Origin: Cryptobacteroides sp963543835
GTDB lineage: Bacteria; Bacteroidota; Bacteroidia; Bacteroidales; UBA932
Length of the DNA: 16,677 nucleotides
Reading direction: 5' to 3'
NCBI GenBank assembly: GCA_963543835.1
Contig: CAUUCY010000039.1
Coordinates: forward strand, 1-16,677
Shown: piece after piece, positions 7,540 to 14,880 of the stretch
How the letters are laid out: each line of letters begins with the position of its first letter
Numbering within the stretch: position 1 is the stretch's first letter
The notes under the pieces: generated by a model
What the model saw: only the letters and a program-made list of their open reading frames with translations
Told to the model about the DNA's origin: nothing
Databases searched by the model: none
Program-made: the position numbers and the translations under genes

Positions 7540-8795
7540 TGCAAACAATCAGGAAGTACAACCTGTGGGATTCTGCCCCGTTCGACTTCGGGTATGAGCG
7601 AAGCGGATATACGGATAAAATAGCGTCTTACACGGGTAACCGCCTCGTCAAGGTGCTCGTTGGACAGCGGCGCGCGGGCAAGAGCTACCTGCTACGCCAG
7701 GTAGCGCGGAGGCTCGTAGAGGACGGCGTGAAGACGGAAAACACACTCATCATCAACCGCGAACTGGCGGACTTCGATTTCCTCGCTACCCATAAAGACC
7801 TCGACGAGTTGCTCAGGCTATACAAGTCGGAACTGAAACCGAAGGGGAAAGTCTATCTTTTCATCGACGAGGTGCAGATGATAGAGGGATGGGAGAAAAG
7901 CGTCAATTCCTGTTCGCAGGACTATGCCGAGGAGTACGAGGTGTTCGTGAGCGGCTCCAATTCCCGCCTGCTTTCAGGCGAACTCGCCACTTTGCTCTCG
8001 GGACGCTATGTCTGCTTCGAGATATTCCCTTTCAGCTTTTCGGAATATGCCGGCATCAGTGGCAGAGAGGCAGACAAGGCGTGCTACACGGAATACATGA
8101 ACGGCGGAGGGCTGCCGGAGCTCTATGCCCTGTCGAGCCCCGAACTGAAACGCAACTACATCTCCGCCGTCAAGGACACGGTGCTGCTGCGCGACATCAT
8201 CCAACGCCATAGCATCCGCGACCCGAAACTGCTCGAAGACATCTTCGTGTTCTTGGTGAACAACGCCTCTAACCTCGTTTCGGTGAGCGGTATCGTGAAC
8301 TATTTGAAAAGCCAAGGTCGCAAGACGAGCTACGATGCCGTGTCGAACTACATCGGCTACATCGAGGACAGCTTTTTGGTGCATCGCTGCGACCGCTACG
8401 ACATACGGGGCAAGGACACCATCGCGGGCAATGCGAAGTACTACCTCAACGACCTTGCCTACCGGAACTATCTCTATCCGGGCTATGGCTACGGTTTCGG
8501 CTACCTGCTCGAAAACCTCGTTTACTTGGAGTTGCGCCGCGCGGGATACGATGTCTATACGGGCGTGACGAAAGGGAAGGAAGTGGATTTCGTTGCGCGC
8601 AAAGCCGACAGGGTCGTCTATCTGCAATGCGCCTACCTGCTTGCCGACGAGGCGACGGTGGAGCGGGAATATTCGGCTCTCGAAACCATTGCCGACAATT
8701 TCGAGAAAGTGGTCGTCTCGCTCGACGACCTTACCCTCCCGCTGCATGAGGGCATACGCCACGTGCAGGCGTGGAAATTGGCGGAACTGCTGTAA
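7527..8795 (+). CDS. AAA ATPase with C-terminal DUF4143 domain
   Basis: The 422-residue protein has the AAA_14 plus DUF4143 architecture, a family common in Bacteroidota, often in several copies, with no settled function. Walker A is GQRRAGKS (46-53), Walker B is VYLFIDEVQ (109-117), and SGSNSRLLSGELATLLSGRY (142-161) supplies the sensor and arginine-finger region. The DUF4143 part includes a winged-helix-like stretch (SVSGIVNYLKSQGRKTSY). It ends in a region resembling a PD-(D/E)xK nuclease fold: ENLVYLELRRAGYDVY, GKEVDFVA and VYLQCAY. Whether that part is catalytic is unknown. ATC is used for about 14 of 20 isoleucines, whereas rsgA next door uses it for about 3 of 14, suggesting a separate origin. 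A decayed fragment of a second copy lies at 9300. ATG 7527 is set by the promoter at 7502. Confidence 0.9.
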   Translation: MDERLQTIRKYNLWDSAPFDFGYERSGYTDKIASYTGNRLVKVLVGQRRAGKSYLLRQVARRLVEDGVKTENTLIINRELADFDFLATHKDLDELLRLYKSELKPKGKVYLFIDEVQMIEGWEKSVNSCSQDYAEEYEVFVSGSNSRLLSGELATLLSGRYVCFEIFPFSFSEYAGISGREADKACYTEYMNGGGLPELYALSSPELKRNYISAVKDTVLLRDIIQRHSIRDPKLLEDIFVFLVNNASNLVSVSGIVNYLKSQGRKTSYDAVSNYIGYIEDSFLVHRCDRYDIRGKDTIAGNAKYYLNDLAYRNYLYPGYGYGFGYLLENLVYLELRRAGYDVYTGVTKGKEVDFVARKADRVVYLQCAYLLADEATVEREYSALETIADNFEKVVVSLDDLTLPLHEGIRHVQAWKLAELL

Positions 8796-8841
8796 TAAAA
8801 CGCCACTCCTATCCATTTCTAAGCCACAAGTGCGCAGTTGT

Positions 8842-8891
8842 CCCTGCGCTTCGCTGCAGTGCCTGCACTTACGGTGTCGCAGGGCTCTTTT
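8842..8891 (+). terminator. possible terminator of the ATPase gene
   Basis: CCCTGCG (8842-8848) is perfectly complementary to CGCAGGG (8878-8884), followed by CTCTTTT. The 29-nt loop can fold further (GCAG/CTGC). A competing 6-bp hairpin, GCGCAG 8832-8837 with CTGCGC 8844-8849, overlaps it. The T-run is only four bases, so this is tentative. Confidence 0.3.
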
Positions 8892-9144
8892 GGGTAAAGT
8901 AGCCAGTGAAGGGGTTTGCCATGGCGATATCGGTCACTTGGTCTGTGCCCAGGTTCGATATGCCCTCTATGGTTTTGAGTTTCGTGCAAACGTAGAACCA
9001 GCGGTTTGTAGTAGTCGGCTTATAGTCCTTGAATGAGGCATCGAAGACTGCCTTCGTGATGCGTTCATTTTTGTTTCCCCCTCTATGACCCGCCTGTGAG
9101 TGTCGACGGGAACGCCGTATCGAGGGCGCGGGCGTTTGTGTCGT
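8869..9144 (-). pseudogene. protein-like 3' gene remnant, family unknown
   Basis: On the minus strand an open frame of 91 codons ends in TAA at 8871-8869. It has no plausible start codon near its 5' end; the first Met is deep inside. The second half reads like real protein: NERITKAVFDASFKDYKP, TNRWFYVCTKLKTIEGIS, then QVTDIAMANPFTGYFTQK. The same frame continues upstream past a TAA (9147-9145) into another protein-like run, ETYEIFRKSLANGRNFGKP and YFVYELFASLFQLFDSVRA, which opens at about 9309. This suggests one gene broken by a stop and missing its 5' end. I do not recognise the family. Confidence 0.4.
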
Positions 9145-9299
9145 TTAAGCCCTTACGGAATCAAATAGTTGAAATAATGATGCAAAAAGTTCATATACGA
9201 AATATTCACAAGGTTTTCCAAAATTCCTGCCATTTGCAAGCGATTTTCTGAAAATCTCGTAAGTCTCTTTTTTGAGCCGGTAGGTGTCGCATACCCACA

Positions 9300-9413
9300 A
9301 TGAAATTATCTATCACAGGCAAGCGCCTTGCCAAGGTGCTCGTTGAACAGCGGTGCGCAGGTTCTCTCGGAGATACTCAAGGCATCGTCTATATAGCATG
9401 TGCGATTTCTTAG
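9300..9413 (+). pseudogene. remnant of a second AAA/DUF4143 ATPase
   Basis: Bases 9314-9361 match 7631-7678 of the intact ATPase gene at about 40 of 48 positions. The translation ITGKRLAKVLVEQRCAG corresponds to YTGNRLVKVLVGQRRAG. Similarity stops exactly where the Walker A GKS should follow: the frame continues as SLGDTQGIVYI and ends at 9413. The nucleotide-binding loop is therefore destroyed and nearly the whole gene is missing. The divergence suggests a paralog that decayed some time ago rather than a recent duplication of the neighbour. It is unlikely to make a functional protein. Confidence 0.7.
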
Positions 9414-9533
9414 ATACGTTAAATCGTTTTTGCTATTTTGAAAATAATTTCCCAACTTTGCCCGGGATACATCAGTATCTTGTGCGTGTACTGAAACCTC
9501 AGCCATAATGACATAATAAATTTTAAAAGGTGT

Positions 9534-10298
9534 ATGATTTCAGTATTTATTAACAAGAGCGCGCGCTTAGTAGTGCTTTCGCTTGTGCCTCTTCTTTGTT
9601 CCGCCTGCTTTCCGAAAGTGGACCCCGAAATGGATGAGATAATGACGTATTCGGTAGCGGTATATGAACTGCACCCACTGAGCATAAAGGCTGTCTCAAA
9701 GTCGCAGATAAAAACCGATGAATACGCTATGCTGCTGGAAAGCCCTCAGCCGATAGATGTGAACGATTTTGCAATGGGTATTTTTGTCCCTTATGAGGAA
9801 AGAAGTGCTGCCGAAGCAAAAGAACACATAAGGGATACGCATGTCTCTCAATTTCAAAAATTGAAAGATGATTACAAGAAAGATGCTAAAGAAGCTAATG
9901 ATTATTATACTTCGTATATCAACATTATCTCTCCTGCATTCGTGGATTACGGATTAAGTGACAATGCCGAAATATTTTCGGATGAAATTATTGCGGGACG
10001 CGCCCCCGGCTCCGATTTGTCTGACCTTATGTCCGTGTGCAACTTGAGTGCGAGAAACAGAGTGCTGTGTTCTTATCCGGATTTCAAGTGGAAGAAAAAT
10101 ATATATTCTGAGTGTTCTTTCTCCGAATATTTTGCCAAGGGTAATGTCCTTGCCTTTCCGGTTGGAATATATCTTTGTTTCAAAGACGGAGTTGCGCTCC
10201 CTGCACAGTTCACGCTTCACATGAAGTTCCCTCTTTTCTCCGATGACAGCACAAACGCAACTTCCGTGCTCGAAGCCTCATTTGATGTAAACAAGTAG
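9534..10298 (+). CDS. unrecognised lipoprotein
   Basis: The 254-residue product has a lipoprotein-type signal: basic residues K8 and R11, a hydrophobic core LVVLSLVPLL, and CSAC with the likely lipidated Cys at 25. An acidic stretch (KVDPEMDEIM) follows the Cys. The mature part has a probable helical, charged segment around EERSAAEAKEHIRDTHVSQF and KLKDDYKKDAKEANDYY, then a mixed C-terminal half with four or more extra cysteines. No family or active site was recognised. An AAAAGG sequence lies 3 nt before the ATG, unusual because ribosome binding sites are weak in this phylum. It is a single gene between the remnant region and the convergent polyprenyl synthase gene, separated from the latter by 51 nt with no clear hairpin. 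Confidence 0.72.
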   Translation: MISVFINKSARLVVLSLVPLLCSACFPKVDPEMDEIMTYSVAVYELHPLSIKAVSKSQIKTDEYAMLLESPQPIDVNDFAMGIFVPYEERSAAEAKEHIRDTHVSQFQKLKDDYKKDAKEANDYYTSYINIISPAFVDYGLSDNAEIFSDEIIAGRAPGSDLSDLMSVCNLSARNRVLCSYPDFKWKKNIYSECSFSEYFAKGNVLAFPVGIYLCFKDGVALPAQFTLHMKFPLFSDDSTNATSVLEASFDVNK

Positions 10299-10349
10299 TG
10301 ATGCGGCAAAAGTCTGTATTCTCGCTCTCCATCGTTACCCCGCTTGTCT

Positions 10350-11351
10350 TTATTTTGCTCTTTCCGTGAGGGAGTTGGCGAAGCGGCGCAGCAGTTCGAT
10401 GCGCGGGGCGCTTATCTTGAGTCGTTCAGCCGCTTTCATCGCTTCGTCGTGCAGGCGGAGGACTTCGTCTTTGGCGTCCTGCGCAACGCCCAGCCTGTCA
10501 TATAGGGCTTTTACCGTAGCTATTTTCACAGCTTTCTTTTCCTCGCAGTCCATAGGAAGAGCCATACAGCGGAGAATTTCTTCCTCATCAACTCCCAAAG
10601 CAGGCAGGGATGAAGCCTTTTCCAGAGCACGGTTGGTCAGCCAGGATTTCTTGCAGTTCACAATGTCGCCTCCTATGGGCTTCCCGAACACCTTTTCATC
10701 TCCGTAAGCGTCGAGATAATCGTCCGCCACCTGAAAGGCAAGACCTATGCGGAAGCCGTATTCGTACATCAGTTCGCATTCTTCCCCGGAAGCTCCCGCA
10801 ATGAGAGCCCCGAGCTTGGCGGAGCAGGCAATCAGAACACCCGTCTTCAGACCTATCATTTTCATATAGTCGCTCATGGAAACTTTAGGCACGGACTCGA
10901 AATCCATATCGTATTGCTGCCCTTCGCACACTTGCGCGGCAGTCTTGCTGAAAAGTGCAAGCACTTCTCCGAGCACGGGAGCAGGCGCTTTTGCCATTCT
11001 CCTGTAGCTCTCTATGCACATCACATCCCCGGAGAGAATCGCGGTGTCGTCGTTCCATTTTTTCCACACAGTCTGCTGACCACGACGCAGAGGGGATTTG
11101 TCCATAATGTCATCGTGTATGAGAGTGAAAGTGTGGAAAATTTCAAGCGCAAGCGCAGGCTCGAGCACTTCGTCTCCTATGCTGTCTTTGAACATGGAAT
11201 ATGCGAGCAGGCAGAGGCGGGGTCTCAGACGCTTCCCGCCTATCCTTATCATATAACGGAGGGGATCGTAAAGCCCGGCAGGCTCTGCCGCAAATTCCAT
11301 ATTGTCGAATAATGCCTTCAGGCTGCTGTCGAGTTGTGCTTCTGAAATCAT
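10350..11351 (-). CDS. trans-polyprenyl (geranylgeranyl/farnesyl-type) diphosphate synthase
   Basis: This 333-residue cytoplasmic enzyme condenses isopentenyl diphosphate with allylic diphosphates. GGKRLRP (38-44) binds substrate. The first aspartate-rich motif is DDIMD (80-84) and the second is DDYLD (210-214), preceded by FQVA; RRG at 89-91 is also conserved. The first motif has no two-residue insertion, and Phe75 lies five residues before it, the arrangement of short-chain C15-C20 synthases of the type I GGPP class. Product length still needs assay. The start codon overlaps the uvrA stop (ATGA), so the two are likely translated together from the leftward operon. A gene symbol such as ispA would be a guess. 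Confidence 0.88.
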   Translation of the reverse strand: MISEAQLDSSLKALFDNMEFAAEPAGLYDPLRYMIRIGGKRLRPRLCLLAYSMFKDSIGDEVLEPALALEIFHTFTLIHDDIMDKSPLRRGQQTVWKKWNDDTAILSGDVMCIESYRRMAKAPAPVLGEVLALFSKTAAQVCEGQQYDMDFESVPKVSMSDYMKMIGLKTGVLIACSAKLGALIAGASGEECELMYEYGFRIGLAFQVADDYLDAYGDEKVFGKPIGGDIVNCKKSWLTNRALEKASSLPALGVDEEEILRCMALPMDCEEKKAVKIATVKALYDRLGVAQDAKDEVLRLHDEAMKAAERLKISAPRIELLRRFANSLTERAK

Positions 11352-14122
11352 ATCAAAACTTCTTTTAAATATTGTCCGGTAACGGAATTCTTGTCCTTTG
11401 CAACTTCTTCCGGGGTGCCTGTGGAGATTATCCTGCCTCCCCGTGCGCCTCCTTCTGGTCCCATGTCTATGATGTGGTCGCAGGATTTGAGTACGTCCAG
11501 ATTATGCTCTATTATGACTACCGTATTGTCTTGTTCCACGAGGGCGTCGAGGGCTTTCATGAGCGCCTTGATGTCATCGAAATGCAATCCTGTCGTCGGC
11601 TCGTCAAGTATGTAAAGGGTGTTCCCCGTTGCCGTACGGAAGAGTTCTGCTGCGAGTTTCATTCGCTGCGATTCACCTCCCGAAAGGGTGACGGCGCTCT
11701 GCCCCAGATGAACATAACCAAGCCCCACATCTACGAGGGCTTTGAGTTTGGAGGCTATTTTGGCGTGAGAACGGAAGAACTCATAAGCTTCGCTTATAGG
11801 CATTTCCAGCACGTCATTGATGTTCTTGCCCTTGTATTTCACCGCGAGAGTGTCCTCTTTGTAACGCCGTCCGCGACACTCGTCGCAAAGCACATTCACG
11901 GAGGGCAGAAAGTTCATTTCTATTACTTTTATGCCGGCTCCTTTGCATTCTTCGCAGCGCCCTCCCGCAACATTGAATGAGAAACGTCCTGCCTTGAAGC
12001 CCCGCACTTTGGCGTCCGGAGTCTGCTCGAAAAGCGAGCGTATGTCGTTGAAAACACCTGTGAATGTTGCAGGATTGCTTCGTGGACTGCGGCCTATGGG
12101 GCTCTGATCAATTTCTATCAGTTTGTCTATGTTCTCAATCCCTATGATTTCCTTGTAAGGAAGCGCCTTTTGCTTTCCATGGTAAAATTTGGCTTTGAGA
12201 ATGGGCATAAGGGTGTCGGAGATGAGTGAGGATTTGCCGCTGCCGCTCACTCCGCTTACGCCTATTAGGCAGCCGAGAGGCAGTTTCAGACTAATATCTT
12301 TCAGATTGTTCCCGCATGCCCCCGTGAGCTCCAGAGTCCTGCCGTTGCCTTTGCGCCGCTTCTGGGGGACTTTGATTTTTTTCTCCCCTCTGAGATATTT
12401 CAGGGTCACCGAGTCCTCGCTGACGGAAGCGTTCTTGTCCGAGGCTGCGCCCGAACTGCCGTTGAAACATATTTCACCCCCCTGGCTGCCTGCCCCGGGA
12501 CCCACATCCACCAGCCAGTCCGCCGACAGCATTGTTTCAAGATCGTGTTCCACAACTATGACGCTATTGCCCTCGTCACGTAACTTTTTGAGGGAATTTA
12601 TCAATTTTCGGTTGTCCCTTTGGTGCAGACCTATGCTCGGCTCGTCAAGGATGTACATCACATTGACAAGTTTTGAGCCTATCTGTGTGGCGAGTCTTAT
12701 GCGCTGGGATTCTCCTCCGGAAAGCGAGGCTGTGGCGCGGTCGAGAGTGAGGTACTCAAGTCCCACATCGAGCAGGAACTCCACTCTCTCGCCAAGTTCC
12801 TTGAGTATGTCGCGGGCGATTGCTTTCTCGCGCTTGCCCAATCTGCCGGGAAGTGCCGACAACCATTTTTGCAGTTCCGAAATTTCCATTGCCGAAACTT
12901 CGGAGATGGTCTTCCCGTCTATCCTGAAATATTGGCTCTCTTCGTTGAGACGGGTCCCGTGACATTTGGGGCACAGCACCCTGTCTTCGATATTTGCCGC
13001 AACTCCATCGAACTGTAGCATTTCCGAGAAAGAATCGTTGCCCACCCTTATAAGGTCCTCCGAGCCGAACAGTATGAGGGTCAGGGCCTCTTCCGGTATT
13101 TCCTCTATGGGCTCGTGCAGGGAGAAGCCGTATTTGCGGGAGATTGCGCGTATTATGTCGAATTTATGATTTTCCCTTACAGGTCCGAGCGGAACTATGC
13201 CACCTTCTGCTATCGACTTGCTGCGATCGGGAATCATCGCGTCCATATTTACGTCCTGTACTGTCCCGAGTCCCTTGCAATAAGGGCAGTAGCCTTCGGG
13301 CGAATTGAAAGAGAAAGAGTGAGGATGGGGCTCCTGGAGCGAAAGTCCGCTTTCCATATCCACAAGATGTTTTGAAAAGTGCTTTAATTCGTCCTTTTCC
13401 ACATCGAGTACGGCAAGCGAGCCTTTGCCCATATTTATTGCGTTCATCACGCTGTCCCTAATGCGCTTTTCGTCTCCGCTCCCGGGCTTGAGTTTGTCCA
13501 CCACGAGCTCTATGAAATGCACCTTGTATCTGTCGAGAGCCTCCGCTTCGTTGAGGTTTGTGATTTCTCCGTCGATGCGCACTTGTGAGTAGCCTTTCTT
13601 TCTAAGACTCTCGAAGAGTTCGCGATAGTGTCCTTTGCGTCCGCGCACGAGAGGAGAGAGAAGCAGGCATTTGCGCCCCTCGTAATTGCGCATTATCAGC
13701 TCTACTATCTGCGCATCGGTGTAGCGCACCATAGCTTTTCCCGTTGCCGGGGAATAGGCCGTGGAGGCTTTGGCATATAACAGACGCAGGAAATCGTATA
13801 TTTCGGTTATTGTACCCACAGTCGAGCGCGGATTGTTGCCTGTGGTCTTCTGCTCTATGGCTATGATCGGGCTGAGCCCTGTGATATTCTCGACCTCGGG
13901 CTTCTCGAGTATGCCCGTGAAATGCTTTGCGTAAGGCGAAAGCGTGTTCATATAGCGTCTCTGACCTTCGGCATAGAGGGTGTCGAAGGCGAGAGATGAC
14001 TTGCCGCTGCCGCTCAGGCCCGTAACAACCACGAACTTTCCGCGCGGAATGCTGAGATTCACGTTCTTTAGGTTGTGTGCCCTGGCTCCCTCGATAACTA
14101 TGTAGCTGTCTTTATTGTCCAT
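11348..14122 (-). CDS. uvrA: excinuclease ABC subunit UvrA
   Basis: UvrA is the damage-recognition ATPase of nucleotide excision repair; it dimerises and loads UvrB. The 924 residues contain two ABC modules. Walker A loops are TGLSGSGKSS near 34-43 and GVSGSGKSS near 624-632. Signature motifs are LSGGESQRI near 467 and LSGGESQRM near 813, with Walker B at ILDEPSIGLH and ILDEPTTGLH. The C-terminal zinc module is intact: C723, C726, C746, C749. A further CPKC pair is at 384-387. The first zinc module has its second pair (C279, C282), but the first CxxC pair expected about 27 residues earlier is absent. It overlaps the upstream hydrolase gene by 11 nt and the downstream polyprenyl synthase gene by 4 nt. 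It looks functional. Confidence 0.96.
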   Translation of the reverse strand: MDNKDSYIVIEGARAHNLKNVNLSIPRGKFVVVTGLSGSGKSSLAFDTLYAEGQRRYMNTLSPYAKHFTGILEKPEVENITGLSPIIAIEQKTTGNNPRSTVGTITEIYDFLRLLYAKASTAYSPATGKAMVRYTDAQIVELIMRNYEGRKCLLLSPLVRGRKGHYRELFESLRKKGYSQVRIDGEITNLNEAEALDRYKVHFIELVVDKLKPGSGDEKRIRDSVMNAINMGKGSLAVLDVEKDELKHFSKHLVDMESGLSLQEPHPHSFSFNSPEGYCPYCKGLGTVQDVNMDAMIPDRSKSIAEGGIVPLGPVRENHKFDIIRAISRKYGFSLHEPIEEIPEEALTLILFGSEDLIRVGNDSFSEMLQFDGVAANIEDRVLCPKCHGTRLNEESQYFRIDGKTISEVSAMEISELQKWLSALPGRLGKREKAIARDILKELGERVEFLLDVGLEYLTLDRATASLSGGESQRIRLATQIGSKLVNVMYILDEPSIGLHQRDNRKLINSLKKLRDEGNSVIVVEHDLETMLSADWLVDVGPGAGSQGGEICFNGSSGAASDKNASVSEDSVTLKYLRGEKKIKVPQKRRKGNGRTLELTGACGNNLKDISLKLPLGCLIGVSGVSGSGKSSLISDTLMPILKAKFYHGKQKALPYKEIIGIENIDKLIEIDQSPIGRSPRSNPATFTGVFNDIRSLFEQTPDAKVRGFKAGRFSFNVAGGRCEECKGAGIKVIEMNFLPSVNVLCDECRGRRYKEDTLAVKYKGKNINDVLEMPISEAYEFFRSHAKIASKLKALVDVGLGYVHLGQSAVTLSGGESQRMKLAAELFRTATGNTLYILDEPTTGLHFDDIKALMKALDALVEQDNTVVIIEHNLDVLKSCDHIIDMGPEGGARGGRIISTGTPEEVAKDKNSVTGQYLKEVLI

Positions 14123-14813
14123 TTATTTCTATTCCCTCCACTTCGTCGGTGTCGGCATATTTTTCATTGAAAGGCTGCAGGAAAGGGTTGTGGGTGCGCT
14201 CTTCTCCTATTGTGGTGCTGCGACCGTGGCCGGGGAACACCGCCGTGTCGGCGTCCAGACCCATAAGGCGGTCCATAATCCCGACTATCAGCCTGTCATA
14301 GTCCCCGTAATCGAAATCCGTCCTGCCTATAGCCCCGGCAAAAAGCGTGTCGCCCGTGAAGATTATCTTTGCCGCGCTGTCGTGGAAGCATATACTGCCG
14401 GGAGTGTGCCCCGGGCTTTCTATGACTTCCAATGTGACCCCGCGTACTGCAATTTTTTCGCCGGAGGCGATATGACAGCGCGTGAAAGTGGTGTCAGGCA
14501 GCGGCATGTGGAAACGCCCGCACTCGCGCTGCATCAGCTCCAGCAGCCGCTCGTCCGCCGGGTGCATGTACACCGGCGCCCCGTAGCGCTCCTGCAACGC
14601 CTTCACTCCGTAAATATGGTCGAAATGACAATGTGTCAGCGCGATGGCCTTGATGCTCAAACCCTCTTTTTCCACCAAGCCGTATATGCTCTCCAGCTCT
14701 TCTCCGGCGCTTGCGCCCGGGTCCACTATCACCGCTTCCCTGAACTCTTTGTCGAAGCATATATAACAACGCTCCCTGTAATTGCCGAAAACAAAATTTA
14801 TTATCTGTACCAT
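14112..14813 (-). CDS. metallo-beta-lactamase-fold hydrolase (GloB/YcbL-like)
   Basis: The 233-residue cytoplasmic protein has the metal-binding set of glyoxalase II-like hydrolases: THCHFDH with H61, H63, D65 and H66, then H136 in SPGHTPGS, D155 in FTGDTLF, and H196 in FPGHG. Length and motifs fit the short YcbL-type hydroxyacylglutathione-hydrolase-like group, which lacks the C-terminal substrate domain of true glyoxalase II. The natural substrate is unknown. I chose the start at 14813 because it follows the promoter box at 14839-14832 by 18 nt; the in-frame ATG at 14930 lies upstream of it and inside the divergent kinase gene. Its end overlaps the uvrA start by 11 nt, so it leads the hydrolase-uvrA-polyprenyl synthase operon. 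Confidence 0.9.
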   Translation of the reverse strand: MVQIINFVFGNYRERCYICFDKEFREAVIVDPGASAGEELESIYGLVEKEGLSIKAIALTHCHFDHIYGVKALQERYGAPVYMHPADERLLELMQRECGRFHMPLPDTTFTRCHIASGEKIAVRGVTLEVIESPGHTPGSICFHDSAAKIIFTGDTLFAGAIGRTDFDYGDYDRLIVGIMDRLMGLDADTAVFPGHGRSTTIGEERTHNPFLQPFNEKYADTDEVEGIEINGQ

Positions 14814-14831
14814 TATTTTACGATTAACCCA

Positions 14832-14839
14832 CAAAATTA
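14832..14839 (-). promoter_or_regulatory. Bacteroidota -7 box for the leftward hydrolase-uvrA operon
   Basis: On the minus strand this reads TAATTTTG, an exact TAnnTTTG match 18 nt before the hydrolase start at 14813. It is a mirror image of the rightward box at 14853-14860, with 13 nt between the two. Confidence 0.6.
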
Positions 14840-14852
14840 CGACAAGTTTTGC

Positions 14853-14860
14853 TAATTTTG
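14853..14860 (+). promoter_or_regulatory. Bacteroidota -7 box for the first deoxynucleoside kinase
   Basis: TAATTTTG matches the consensus and lies 20 nt before the ATG at 14881. It sets the start of the first kinase gene; the longer in-frame start at 14782 would lie upstream of the promoter and inside the divergent hydrolase gene. Confidence 0.65.
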
Positions 14861-14880
14861 TAATTATAATCGAAGAGAAT

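Larger units (their letters stand above)
8796..9533. other. gene-poor stretch with decayed gene fragments
   Basis: This 738-nt stretch holds no intact gene that I can support. It contains a possible terminator after the ATPase gene, a protein-like fragment on the minus strand (8869-9144, possibly continuing to about 9309), and a remnant of a second ATPase (9300-9413). In 9414-9533 only AT-rich sequence leading into the lipoprotein gene is seen. No transposase, integrase or terminal inverted repeats were noticed. Confidence 0.6.

Noticed and set aside
9306..9506. 66-codon minus-strand open frame
   Set aside because: It is antisense to the ATPase remnant over part of its length, shows no recognisable motif, and no convincing promoter precedes it.
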